From contig JACJYN010000004.1 of assembly GCA_020636095.1 (NCBI GenBank), positions 1,087,604-1,151,603 of the forward strand: a stretch of DNA of 64,000 bases. The letters are read 5' to 3'. The notes under the pieces are model-generated. The model searched no databases and was not told where the DNA came from. It was given only the letters and a program-made list of their open reading frames with translations. Of this stretch, positions 7,892-17,800 are shown piece by piece. How positions within the stretch are numbered: position 1 is the stretch's first letter; each line of letters opens with the position of its first letter. The position numbers and the translations under genes were made by a program. The DNA is from Lewinellaceae bacterium (GTDB taxonomy: Bacteria > Bacteroidota > Bacteroidia > Chitinophagales > Saprospiraceae).

Positions 7892-8725
7892 CTATGCATT
7901 AAGTTGATAAAATTCGATGGCATTGTCCGCCCATACTTTTTGTTTGGCCTCCTCCGAAAGCGGCTCCATGAAGCGTTCAAGGATGCCTTTCACCTGGCCG
8001 TACTCCGCTGCCAGTAGACAGACGGGCCAGTCTGAACCGAACATCAGCCGCCCGGGCCCGAAGCACTCAAAGAGGTGGCTCAGGTAAGGTACAAAGTCCT
8101 CGTACTTCCAACCGCTCCAGTTGGCTTCCGTCACCATTCCCGAGACTTTGCACCATACGTTCGGCAAAACAGCCATTGCCTTCATTAGTACCGCCCAGCC
8201 ATCGAAAAAGCCGTCTTTGATGTAAGGTTTGGCCAGATGATCGATCACGAATTGCTGGTTGGGGAACCGTTTTGCCAGCTCCAGTGCCGCTCCAAGCTGA
8301 TGTGGAAAAACCAATAGGTCGAAGGTAAAATCAAAAGAGGCCAGCACCTGCATGCCCGTCAACCACTTCGGGCGCAGTAAAAAATTGACATCTTCTTCCA
8401 TTTGCACATTATACCGAAAACCTTTAATGGCTGGAAATTGCCTGTAATAATCCAGGCGGGTGGAAAGTTGGCCCGCCCGCAGGTCGAGCCAGCCGACTAC
8501 TCCTTTGATAAAATGAAACTCGCGGGCAAGCTCCAGCAAAAAACTGTTTTCCAACTCGCTGCCCCTCGCCTCCACCGCCACGCATCCGTCAATTCCATTC
8601 TGGCGGAAAAGGATTTCCAGGCCAGGTGGCATAAAATCGCGTTGCAATAGATTGAGTTCCTCGTTGATCCAGGCGTACGCGCTGGAATTGTAGCGCCAAA
8701 AGTGCTGGTGTGCGTCTATGGTCAT
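7892..8725 (-). CDS. Amidohydrolase family 2 lactonase, probable L-fuconolactonase
   Basis: 277 residues from MTIDAHQHFWRYN at 8725; the start at 8767 would run into the diesterase gene and lacks similarity. Metal-binding elements visible are DAHQHFW near the N-terminus, VIDHLAKP in the middle and MFGSDWPVC near the C-terminus, the pattern of amidohydrolase_2 (PF04909) lactonases and 2-pyrone-dicarboxylate lactonases. Members next to an SDR and a mutarotase typically open L-fucono-1,5-lactone or L-rhamnono-lactone. It is the first gene of the three-gene operon. No dehydratase or aldolase for the acid product is seen in the window, so later steps must be encoded elsewhere. Confidence 0.85.
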   Translation of the reverse strand: MTIDAHQHFWRYNSSAYAWINEELNLLQRDFMPPGLEILFRQNGIDGCVAVEARGSELENSFLLELAREFHFIKGVVGWLDLRAGQLSTRLDYYRQFPAIKGFRYNVQMEEDVNFLLRPKWLTGMQVLASFDFTFDLLVFPHQLGAALELAKRFPNQQFVIDHLAKPYIKDGFFDGWAVLMKAMAVLPNVWCKVSGMVTEANWSGWKYEDFVPYLSHLFECFGPGRLMFGSDWPVCLLAAEYGQVKGILERFMEPLSEEAKQKVWADNAIEFYQLNA

Positions 8726-8745
8726 TGGATGATGTTTGTTGCCAT

Positions 8746-9657
8746 TCACTCCACGTCCCCGATCCAATTTGGATAATCTGTAATGATCCCGTCTACCCCC
8801 AGAGCGATCAACGCCTTCATTGCTGTGGTGTCATTGACTGTCCAGGGAATGATGGCCATGCCCTTTTTGTGCACGGTGTCCACCACATTGGCGGCCACCA
8901 GTTTATAATAGGGGCTGTAAACATCAGGAGTGTAACCCAGCTCTTCCAGGTTGGCGGCCACCCCGTGCGGGTTGTCGATCAGCAGAGCGGTAAACACCGA
9001 TGGGGCCAGCCGGTGGAGGTGTTGCAGAGGGCGGACATCGAAAGACTGCAGGCAGCAACGCTCTTTGATACCCAGGCGGGTGATCTCCTCCAGCACCAGC
9101 CGGGCGAAGGCTTCCGGGCCAGGGGTTTTGACGCCGTCGTAGTCGGGCTCGATCTTGATCTCTATGTTATAGCGTGGCCTGGCGCGCCCTTTTTCATCGC
9201 AATACTGATCTACGGCCTGCACCACCTCACTTAGCAGAGGTTTGTGAGCAGGCTGTGCCTTTTGCCCGGGAAAACGTTCATTACCCCGGCTGCCACAGTC
9301 GTACCGGCGAATAGAATCGTAGGGCATCTGATAGAGCAGCAATTGCTGCTCCTCGCTCTCGGCCACCGGGCGCCCATCCGGATGGCTGCAGATGTGATGA
9401 GACATCCAGGGCTCGTGAGAAACCACCAGCAGGCTGTCCCGGCTCACCGCCAGGTCCAGTTCCAGGGTTTTCACCTGGGGGTATTCCAGTGCCTTGAGAA
9501 AGGCCGGCACGGTATTTTCGGGCAACAGGCCCCGTGCGCCGCGGTGGCCCTGCCAGTCGAAGGCGGCTGCTTTTTCAGGATTCATATTTTTTTGGGTTGC
9601 CGGTTCGGAACAGGAAAATAATAAGGACAGAAAGCCCACGATTAATAGAAAACGCAT
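8746..9657 (-). CDS. Glycerophosphodiester phosphodiesterase lipoprotein
   Basis: 303 residues. The N-terminus MRFLLIVGFLSLLFSC ends in a lipobox with Cys16, so the protein is a predicted lipoprotein. The GDPD core has GHRGARGLLPENTVPAF, then LELDLAVSRDSLLVVSHEPW (acid residues and the second His), and later YNIEIK, ERCCLQSFD and the C-terminal WTVND and GVDGIITDYP strands. It hydrolyses glycerophosphodiesters to glycerol-3-phosphate and an alcohol, probably in the periplasm. It ends 20 bp before the lactonase start on the same strand and may be read through into that operon, but functional linkage to sugar use is doubtful. Confidence 0.92.
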   Translation of the reverse strand: MRFLLIVGFLSLLFSCSEPATQKNMNPEKAAAFDWQGHRGARGLLPENTVPAFLKALEYPQVKTLELDLAVSRDSLLVVSHEPWMSHHICSHPDGRPVAESEEQQLLLYQMPYDSIRRYDCGSRGNERFPGQKAQPAHKPLLSEVVQAVDQYCDEKGRARPRYNIEIKIEPDYDGVKTPGPEAFARLVLEEITRLGIKERCCLQSFDVRPLQHLHRLAPSVFTALLIDNPHGVAANLEELGYTPDVYSPYYKLVAANVVDTVHKKGMAIIPWTVNDTTAMKALIALGVDGIITDYPNWIGDVE

Positions 9658-9688
9658 GCGTTCGAGTTTGGGGTAAATGTAAGCCTTT

Positions 9689-9707
9689 TGTAACTATTGA
9701 GCAATTC
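9689..9707. repeat. Solo end resembling the 14.7/36.5 kb inverted-repeat element
   Basis: GTAACTATTGAGCAATTCA just upstream of the diesterase start matches the terminal repeat of the small elements at 14670 and 36499 with one mismatch in the first 14 bases. No opposite end was found nearby, so this is either a decayed half or chance. The rest of the 9658-9801 gap shows nothing recognisable. Confidence 0.35.
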
Positions 9708-9801
9708 ACAGTTCGCAATTCGCTAATGCCTGTAGAGTCGCCGGATGAGATAGCTTTGCCCGGAAAATGTTATTTTCAATTTTTGATACTAAAGCTTTTG
9801 T

Positions 9802-12800
9802 ATGAAAACGCTTTTACGCACCTCCCAACGCTACGGTAAATTGGCTCTGAAGCTCCTGTTTCCTGCCCTCGCTTTCAATAACGTCAAGGCCCGGGAACTT
9901 TGTCAAGCTACCTTTGCGCTAAGCTGCTTTTTGCTGGGTACGGCCTCCCAGCTTACTGCCCAGATTCCGGCCAACCCCATCGGAGCCAACCCGTTTTCGC
10001 TGCAATGGAACCAAATTGAAACCAACCGGGTGCAGGTGATCTTCCCTCAGGGCCTTGAAGCGGCCGGCCAGCGAGTGGCGAATGTGGTGCACTATCTGTG
10101 GGATAACAATACCGAATCGATAGGAAACGGCCGGCAAAAAGTAACGATCCTGCTTCAAAACCAGACGATCATCCCCAATGGGTTTGTCACCGTTGGCCCT
10201 TTCCGGTCCGAATTTAATATGACCCCTCCCCAGTTTAATAATACCACCGACTGGCTGGATGTACTGGCCATTCACGAATACCGGCATGTCCAGCAGTTTG
10301 GGAATTTAAAAAAAGGATTGACCAAACTGGTAAAAACCATCTCCGGTTCCTGGGGTTGGGGCGGCCTGTTTGGATTGGCGTTGCCGCGGTGGTACCTGGA
10401 AGGAGACGCCACCGCGACAGAAACTGCCCTCACCGCTTCGGGCAGGGGCCGCCTGCCTGCTTTCGAGATGGAATACCGTTCCCTCATCTTACAGAGCCTG
10501 CCCTATTCTTACGAAAAAGCAGCCGCCGGTTCGCTGAAGGATTTTGTTCCCGACTGGTACAATCTCGGTTATTTCATGACGGCTTATGCCCGTAAAGAAT
10601 TCGGAAGGGAGGTATGGGCGGACGTAGCCGACGACGCCACCCGCTACCGGGGGCTCTTTTACCCCTTCAGCAAAAGCCTGAAAAAAAAGACGGGGCTGAA
10701 CACCCGTGAATTATATCAGAATACAATCCAAAGCCTGGAAAGGGAATGGGTAAGGGAGGAAAAGAAAAAGCCCTCCTCCTCCGGAAAACAGGTTAATAAA
10801 CAACCCAAAAAGAATATCACCGATTACACCCATCCGCAGTACCTGAACGAGGAAACGCTCGTGATGGCTAAAAGGGGTTTCGACCTGGTGCCGGTGTACA
10901 TCAGGGCCGGGCCCGATGGCCAGGAAGAAAAACTCACCGAACCGGGTATCCTACTGGACCCATTAAATTCCACCTTGTCACTGGCAGATGGCCAGCTATG
11001 CTGGGCGGAGATCGGTTATGACCCTCGCTGGCGGAATAAAAACTTCTCCATCGTTCGCAGTTACAACCTGGCTACGGGGCAGAAGAAAAAACTGACTTCC
11101 CGAACCAAATATTTTTCCCCGGCCCTTTCTTCCGATGCACAGCGGATCGTAGCGGTTGAAGCGGCTGAAAGCATGGAATACAACCTGGTTATCCTGGATG
11201 CGGCAACCGGGGCGCTCCTCCACAAATTGCCCAATCCGGGCCATTACTATTATACTTTCCCTCAGTGGACGGGGGATGGCCGGCACATCGTCGTGGTCGC
11301 CCAAAAAGGGGAAACCAATGGATTGCAAATGATCCACTGGGAAACCGGCGTAATGGAATGGCTTACCCAGCCGTCCAATCAGCAGATAAGCCACCCCTGT
11401 GCAAAAGGGGAATACCTCTATTTCTCCGGCGCCTTCACCGGTATCAACAACATCTTTGCCCTGAGCCTGAAAGACAAAACGCTTTTTCAGCTCACTAGCT
11501 CCTCCCTGGGCGTTTTTCAGCCGGCTATTTCTCCCAACGGAGAGAAGCTGGCCTACACTGAATTCCACCCCCGAGGGTATAACGTCTTTGAAGTGAAGCT
11601 GGATCAGGCATTATGGCAGGCCTACGATGCGGGTAGCCCCGCTGTTTTCCCGTATGCCGAAGCATTGGAAGAACAGGAAGGGGGCAGCATTGTAGAAAAA
11701 GTAGGAAAAGAAGTGTTCCCGGTCAAAAAATTCAACAAGCTGAGTGGGATCATTAACCCCCACAGCTGGCTTCCTTATTTCGATCCTCCTACCTACGGCG
11801 CCAGTATTCTTTCTGATAATAAATTCGGCACCCTTTCCATGGAAGCCGGCGCCTTTTACAATGTCAATGAAAAAGATGGGGCCTTTCAGGCCGGAGCATC
11901 CTATGCCGAACTCTATCCGGTCATCAATGCCAGTTACCGTCTGGCAAACCGGTCTGCTGTTATTTACAATTTTTCTTCTGCGAATGACACCACTGTTTAT
12001 GCCAACACCTATGTTGAAGGATGGAGGGAAAACCGGGTTTCCGGTGGGTTGGCCCTGCCTTTGAATTTAACCCGGGGCAATTTTTTTAACAGCCTTACCC
12101 TGCGGGCTGATTACCAAAACATCGGGTTGAACGTAGACGGCAATTTTGATGATCCGGGAAATTCGCGGGACACTTTGCTGATCGAAAACGGAAGGTTGGA
12201 AGAACTGGGTTTCTTGTTTCGGGAACCCCTGCAAACCACCTCCCTCCATGCCACGGACCTGCGCCTGATCTTTCGAAGTTTTCGCCGGACGGCCCTCCAG
12301 CATCTCAACCCCCGGTTAGGGCTCAATCTGGATGTGCGGTATCGGAGTACTTTTGGCAATACGGCTTATCAGGGCGATGTATTGCTGGGCAGAGCAGACC
12401 TCTTTCTGCCCGGGTTAAGCCGCAACCACAGCCTGGTGATCAACACCATGTACCTGCGGCAGGATGTACTCGACAACTACCGGTTTCCCAATTTATTCAT
12501 CTATCCGCGAGGCTATGATCGCGTATTTGGGGACGAGGTATTCAAATTGGGATTCAACTATCACCTGCCGCTCTTCTATCCCGACCGGGCCCTGAGTGGG
12601 TTGGCCTTCCTCAAAAGGGTAAAAGCCAATGTATTTTATGACCAGGCCTGGTTAAATGCGGATTCCCCCTTTACGAACACCTGGGTTCAAAGCGCTACCG
12701 GATTGGAGCTGACTTTTGATGTGCGATTCCTCCGTTTGCTGGAAATTGATTTCGGCCTTCGCTATAGTTACGTGCTGGGAGATGACTTCCTGCCGGATGG

Positions 12801-12846
12801 CGGCCGGCATCAGTTCGATTTCTTGTTGTTGAGTATTTCGGAGTAG
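9802..12846 (+). CDS. Gluzincin-like metalloprotease / beta-propeller / barrel fusion protein
   Basis: 1014 residues with an unusually long N-terminal leader; the signal region ends near residue 54 (SQLTAQ). Residues about 60-300 resemble a peptidase-MA-like domain: HEYRH at 158-162 gives an HExxH metal site and WYLEGDATATE at about 198 can supply the glutamate third ligand. Residues about 330-620 contain PD40/TolB-like strands (SFSIVRSYNLATGQ-type and ISPNGEKLAYTEF). The last 350 residues are alternating aromatic strands ending in DFLLLSISE, as in an outer-membrane beta-barrel. Such fusions occur in Bacteroidota with no known function. A surface-linked protease is inferred; no partner gene is adjacent. 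Confidence 0.6.
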   Translation: MKTLLRTSQRYGKLALKLLFPALAFNNVKARELCQATFALSCFLLGTASQLTAQIPANPIGANPFSLQWNQIETNRVQVIFPQGLEAAGQRVANVVHYLWDNNTESIGNGRQKVTILLQNQTIIPNGFVTVGPFRSEFNMTPPQFNNTTDWLDVLAIHEYRHVQQFGNLKKGLTKLVKTISGSWGWGGLFGLALPRWYLEGDATATETALTASGRGRLPAFEMEYRSLILQSLPYSYEKAAAGSLKDFVPDWYNLGYFMTAYARKEFGREVWADVADDATRYRGLFYPFSKSLKKKTGLNTRELYQNTIQSLEREWVREEKKKPSSSGKQVNKQPKKNITDYTHPQYLNEETLVMAKRGFDLVPVYIRAGPDGQEEKLTEPGILLDPLNSTLSLADGQLCWAEIGYDPRWRNKNFSIVRSYNLATGQKKKLTSRTKYFSPALSSDAQRIVAVEAAESMEYNLVILDAATGALLHKLPNPGHYYYTFPQWTGDGRHIVVVAQKGETNGLQMIHWETGVMEWLTQPSNQQISHPCAKGEYLYFSGAFTGINNIFALSLKDKTLFQLTSSSLGVFQPAISPNGEKLAYTEFHPRGYNVFEVKLDQALWQAYDAGSPAVFPYAEALEEQEGGSIVEKVGKEVFPVKKFNKLSGIINPHSWLPYFDPPTYGASILSDNKFGTLSMEAGAFYNVNEKDGAFQAGASYAELYPVINASYRLANRSAVIYNFSSANDTTVYANTYVEGWRENRVSGGLALPLNLTRGNFFNSLTLRADYQNIGLNVDGNFDDPGNSRDTLLIENGRLEELGFLFREPLQTTSLHATDLRLIFRSFRRTALQHLNPRLGLNLDVRYRSTFGNTAYQGDVLLGRADLFLPGLSRNHSLVINTMYLRQDVLDNYRFPNLFIYPRGYDRVFGDEVFKLGFNYHLPLFYPDRALSGLAFLKRVKANVFYDQAWLNADSPFTNTWVQSATGLELTFDVRFLRLLEIDFGLRYSYVLGDDFLPDGGRHQFDFLLLSISE

Positions 12847-12958
12847 CCATTCCACCTTTCCATTTCGATCCCAGAGATATAAAAAGAGTGGAATTATTTC
12901 CTGAATATATCAAAAACCTTAACCTCGGATCGTAGCTTGCGGGCAAAACGCCAGTACC

Positions 12959-14563
12959 ATGCATCAATATCCTACTTGCTCTTTCATTCTACTATTCCTG
13001 TATCTGCCTTTCCTCGGCGCCGCCCAGCTGTCCATCCCCCGCCTGGCGGAACTAGACGTGCAACATTATACTTTCCAGTTGGAGTTATCGGACGAAACAG
13101 ACCAAATCTCCGCTTTAGCTTCTATCCGGATAAAGTATCTCAAGCCGGTTTCCAGTTTCACGCTCGACCTGGTGGAGCAAGGGCCAGATGGCAAAGGCAT
13201 GAAGGTGCTATCCGTAACAGAGTTGGACCAGCCCGTAGATTACAGCCAGGAGGGAGAAACGCTTCTTATCTCTCCCCGGCCCGCCGCACTGGCCGGCGAA
13301 GAACGCACTTATCAAATCCGTTACCAGGGCATTCCCGCCGACGGGCTGATCATTGCCCGGAATAAATACGGCGACCGCACTTTCTTCGGCGACAACTGGC
13401 CCAACCGCGCCCACCATTGGCTACCCTGCGTAGACCATCCATCCGACAAGGCCACGGTAGACTTTATCGTGACGGCCCCGGACCACTACCAGGTGGTGGC
13501 CAACGGCATTCAATTGGAAGAAACCAACCTGGACGATGAAAGGAAGCTAACTCACTGGCAGGAAGAAGTGCCCTTGCCTGTAAAAGTAGCGGTCATCGGG
13601 GCCGCTCGTTTTGGCGTTCAATTCGCCGGCGAGGCAGCGGGCATACCGGTGAGCAGCTGGGTTTACCGGCAAGACCGGGAGGCGGGTTATTACGACTACA
13701 GCCTGGCGGTGGAAGTCCTTCAATTTTTTATCGACTACATCGGCCCCTACCCCTACCGCAAGCTGGCCAATGTGCAGTCGAAGACCCGCTACGGCGGCAT
13801 GGAGAACGCCAGCAATATCTTCTACTTCGAAAATTCCGTAGACGGCAAGCGCTCGGAGGAAGCCCTCATTGCTCACGAAATTGCTCACCAGTGGTTTGGC
13901 AATTCCGCCTCCGAGCAAAATTGGTTCCATATCTGGCTCAGCGAGGGCTTTGCCACTTATGGCGCCGACTTGTATATGGAGCATAAATACGGCAGAGCAA
14001 AACTGGTGGATCGCCTGCAATCGGAGCGGCAGCAGGTGGTTACTTACTCCAGCCGCCGGATGGCCCCTGTCGTGGACACCACCGTCAGCAACTGGAATGA
14101 CCTGCTCAACCCCAACTCTTATCAGAAAGGCGCCTGGGTGCTGCACATGCTGCGCCGCCAGGTAGGCGAGCAAGCCTTCTGGAATGGTTTGCGGCAGTAC
14201 TATTTGCGCTTTCGGGGCGGAAACGCCCTGACGGAAGATTTCCGGCGCAGCATGGAAGCGGCCAGCAAACAGAATCTCTCCCAATTCTTTGAGCAATGGA
14301 TTTTCCGCCCCGGACAACCCCGCCTGGACGTACAATGGGACAAGCCGAGGAGAAAACGCCTGCGGTTCAAAATCCAACAATTACAGGACGGCCCTGCCTA
14401 TACCTTCCCACTTGATATCCAAGCCGTCAGCGCCGATGGCGCCACTTCCCAAACGTGGACGATCGGCCTAACAGAGAAATCGGCCGAAACGACTGTGAAA
14501 TGTAAATTTGAGCCCGGCCAGATCATCCTGGACCCGGATACCTGGTTGTTGTTTTCAAAATAA
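12959..14563 (+). CDS. M1-family aminopeptidase, secreted
   Basis: 534 residues, short for M1 because the C-terminal helical domain is missing. The signal peptide ends FLGAAQ. The exopeptidase motif reads YGGMENASN (GxMEN), the zinc site is HEIAHQWFGN with the first His at residue 306, and the third ligand Glu is in WLSEGFATYGADLY 18 residues later. Beta-rich N-terminal and C-terminal domains flank the catalytic part; the end is a beta-sandwich-like segment. It removes N-terminal amino acids from peptides in the periplasm or outside. Transcribed alone. No T9SS sorting domain is visible, so periplasmic retention is likely. Confidence 0.92.
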   Translation: MHQYPTCSFILLFLYLPFLGAAQLSIPRLAELDVQHYTFQLELSDETDQISALASIRIKYLKPVSSFTLDLVEQGPDGKGMKVLSVTELDQPVDYSQEGETLLISPRPAALAGEERTYQIRYQGIPADGLIIARNKYGDRTFFGDNWPNRAHHWLPCVDHPSDKATVDFIVTAPDHYQVVANGIQLEETNLDDERKLTHWQEEVPLPVKVAVIGAARFGVQFAGEAAGIPVSSWVYRQDREAGYYDYSLAVEVLQFFIDYIGPYPYRKLANVQSKTRYGGMENASNIFYFENSVDGKRSEEALIAHEIAHQWFGNSASEQNWFHIWLSEGFATYGADLYMEHKYGRAKLVDRLQSERQQVVTYSSRRMAPVVDTTVSNWNDLLNPNSYQKGAWVLHMLRRQVGEQAFWNGLRQYYLRFRGGNALTEDFRRSMEAASKQNLSQFFEQWIFRPGQPRLDVQWDKPRRKRLRFKIQQLQDGPAYTFPLDIQAVSADGATSQTWTIGLTEKSAETTVKCKFEPGQIILDPDTWLLFSK

Positions 14564-14669
14564 TGAGCCGCGATGTAACCCATTGAAAAGGAACCGGGTA
14601 GATACGCCCGGCCGAGTCGTATTTACGTCCACCAGGTGCTTATGGGTGACACTGTATAATTGTTGAAAT

Positions 14670-14831
14670 GTGACTATTCAGCAATTGGCGATTAGCTGTT
14701 GGCTATTGGCGCCCAATGCCCATAAAAATGGGATGTAAGCTTAAGCTACCGGTTTTTTGCTTAACATACCAACCTTAAGGGCAGGCAATTGCTAATGGCT
14801 AACCGCCAAAAGCTAACTGCTGAATAGTTAC
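14670..14831. mobile_element. 162-bp inverted-repeat element with 8-bp target duplication (copy A)
   Basis: The left end GTGACTATTCAGCAATTGGC and the complement of the right end, GTAACTATTCAGCAGTTAGC, form imperfect terminal inverted repeats. The element is flanked by the direct repeat GTTGAAAT at 14662-14669 and 14832-14839. It encodes no protein. A second copy with the same terminal bases and another 8-bp duplication lies at 36499-36646. These are marks of a MITE moved in trans; an 8-bp duplication and GTAA ends would fit IS66-type transposases. The gap 14564-14860 holds nothing else. Confidence 0.75.
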
Positions 14832-14860
14832 GTTGAAATGTAAACCACAAAAGAGTATTC

Positions 14861-17800
14861 CTACTTCAACAGGACTGCCGGAATGGGTTTGATAAGGTCG
14901 AGCTCCATTTCATCCACCTTTTCTTCGAAGGCTTTCCAGTCCGTTTCGAAGAAAGCATTGACTTTTTCTACAAAGCCAACGATATCCCGTTTCACCTCCT
15001 CCACTACCGCCATTGCAGTGGGCGTTGGGGCATGGAAGGCAGGATTGGGCGCGTCATAGGAGGGCGAAAAATAGACCTCGGCCCGGGATATCTTCATCTG
15101 GAGCTGCTCTGGGTTCCGGTAGATACCCTGAATATCTTCCCCCGGCAAAACGATGAACTGGAGGGAGTCGATCCTGGCTCTTAGTTCTTTGATCGTTCGC
15201 TCAAAAGCAGCCACCCGGGCGGTATCCTGCACCTGGTCTTTAACCATGTCGGCCAGGGGCCCCAGGCGCCCTTCAGCATCTCTCAGGTTATCCATGGCGG
15301 CGGTGGCCGTTGCAATAGAGCCGTTCCACTCATCCCAGGCGGCATAAAAGGCGTTGACCTTGTCCAACTCAACCTCCATACGCGGGTCGGAATGCACCGT
15401 CACCTGGGTGGAGTCCTTATGCTCACCGTATTCCACGACTATGGTATAAAGCCCTGGCGCCACCGGCCGGCCATCGGGGGGTAAAGCATCTTTGTCCTTA
15501 GGTTTCGGCGTCGAGGGGCCGCGCACGCCATCCCGGTTCAAATTCCAGCTGAACCGGTTCATGCCTTTGCGGGCGGCTGCTCTCATTTGGCGAAGCCGTT
15601 GCCCCTGCTGATCGTACACCATTACCTTAACCGTATCGGATTGGGCCAGGCTGCCGTCTTCTTCCTTTTTTAAAACTTCTTTAATAGAGAAGGTGATCAG
15701 GGCGCCGTAGGGGCGGTTCTCTCCTTTGTAATAAGCATCGCCAGTGAACCGGGTGCCGGCCCCTTGCTTGTAATGCGCCAGATAGGCATCCGGAGCCGGA
15801 TACACTTTCAAGGGCTGCCCCAGCACGGCGGCTCCTTCGGCGGCCAGGGTGCGCAATGGGCGGATATCATCCAGTACATAGGCCGCCCGGCCGAAGGTGC
15901 CGATCACCAAATCTTGTTCGCGGGGATGGATTTTCATATCTATTGTGGAAACGGTGGGATAGCCCGGCGCCCACTTCGTCCAGTGTTGGCCCTCATCCAT
16001 GCTGACGTACAATCCAAACTCAGTGCCGAGGAACTGCAACTTCGGCTCAACGGGGTCCTGTACCCAGGACAGGCAGTAGCCGTCCACATCTCCTTCAAAG
16101 GTGAGCTGCTTCCACGTTACGCCATAGTTTTCGGTGCGAAACAGGTAGGGCTTCCAATCGCCCCGCCGATAATTGTTGATCACCACGTAGGCTTCCCCGG
16201 CGCGGAAGGAAGAAGCGTGTACCTGTGGTATCCAGCAGCTATCGGGTACCCCCGGTATATTGGGGTAAACATCGGCCCAGCTCTTGCCGCCGTCGCGGGT
16301 GAGTTGCAGGCGGCCGTCATCGGTGCCTACCCAAATGAGCCCCTTCTCCAGGGAACTGGGCGCGATGGACAGAATGGTGCAGTGGTTCTCTGCCCCGGTT
16401 ACGTCGTAGGTCAAGCCTCCGCTTTGGGCCTGCTGCTGTTTGTTCGGGTCATTGGTGGTCAGGTCCGGAGAAATGGTTTCCCAGGTGCGCCCGCGGTCAG
16501 CGGAGCGATGTAAAAACTGGCTGCCGTAGTAGATCACGGTAGGGTCGAAAGGATCCTGAGCGATACCGGCATTCCAGTTAAACCGCAGGGGAATACCTTC
16601 CGGATGGTTGGGTTTTACCCATTGCTGAGCGCCGGTCTCGAAATCGATGCGCTGCAGGTTACCGCCCTGCCACATGACGTAGGCATAGCGGCTGTTGTCC
16701 TTTTCCACCACTACATCGAACCCATCGCCAAAACCGATCTCCTCCCACATGGCGTTGCGAATGCCTCCGGTGCTCCAGGTGTAGGCCGGGCCCCGCCAGG
16801 TGCCGTTGTCCTGCATGCCACCCAAAACGTTGTAAGGGATATGGCCATCGAGGGTAATATGGTAGAATTGCGCCACCGGCAGGTTCTCTATGAAGCGCCA
16901 GCTCTTTCCACGGTCCCGCGTGATGGCCATCCCACCGTCGTTACCGTCGATCATATAACTCCCGTCAGTGGGGTGAATCCACCAGTAGTGGTGGTCGCCG
17001 TGGATGTTGTCCCAGCCTAAGAGCGTGGTGAACGTTTTTCCGCCATCTTCACTCACCGAGATATTGGAATATACATTGTAAAGCCGGTTTTCATTTTCGG
17101 GGTCCACCGTTATATCAGCGTAATAAAAGGGACGGTCGCCGATATTCTTATCGGCTGTTTTTTTCCAGTTATAGCCGCCATCATCCGAGCGGTACAGCGC
17201 TGTCTTTTCAGATTCCACCAATGCGTAAACGACATCCGGATTATTGGTGGCAATAGCGATCCCAACTTTACCAATGGGCCCCTTTGGCAGGCCATTTTCT
17301 TCATCCAGCCTTTTCCAACTGTCGCCGCCGTCGAGGGTCATATACAACCCGCTGCCTTCGCCGCCGGACTGGAATGTCCAGGGCCAGCGGCGGAAACGCC
17401 ACATGTTGACGAATAGCTTATCAGGGTTAGCAGGATCTACATCAAAATCAGCGGCGCCGGTTCTATCGTTCAGATAGAGGATTTTTTCCCAGTTTTTTCC
17501 GCCATCCACCGTCCGGTACACCCCCCGGAATTCCGAATCGGCCCAGGCGTTGCCCAATGCGCCCACGTAAATGACATCCGGATTATCGCGATGGATAATA
17601 ATGCGATGGATATTGCGGGTTTCCCGTAGGCCCATATACTGCCAGGTACGGCCGCCATCGATGCTTTTGTACACCCCGCCGCCGGCGGACTGGCTATTCC
17701 TCGGGTTCCCTTCGCCGGTCCCTACCCAGATGACATCCGGGTTCCGCTGGCCGATGGCAATAGCGCCAATGGACGCCACACCAACCGTATCGAAGATGGG

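Noticed and set aside
15764..16513. 249-codon plus-strand ORF opposite the BNR-propeller gene
   Set aside because: Antisense shadow; the minus strand has repeated Asp-box motifs.
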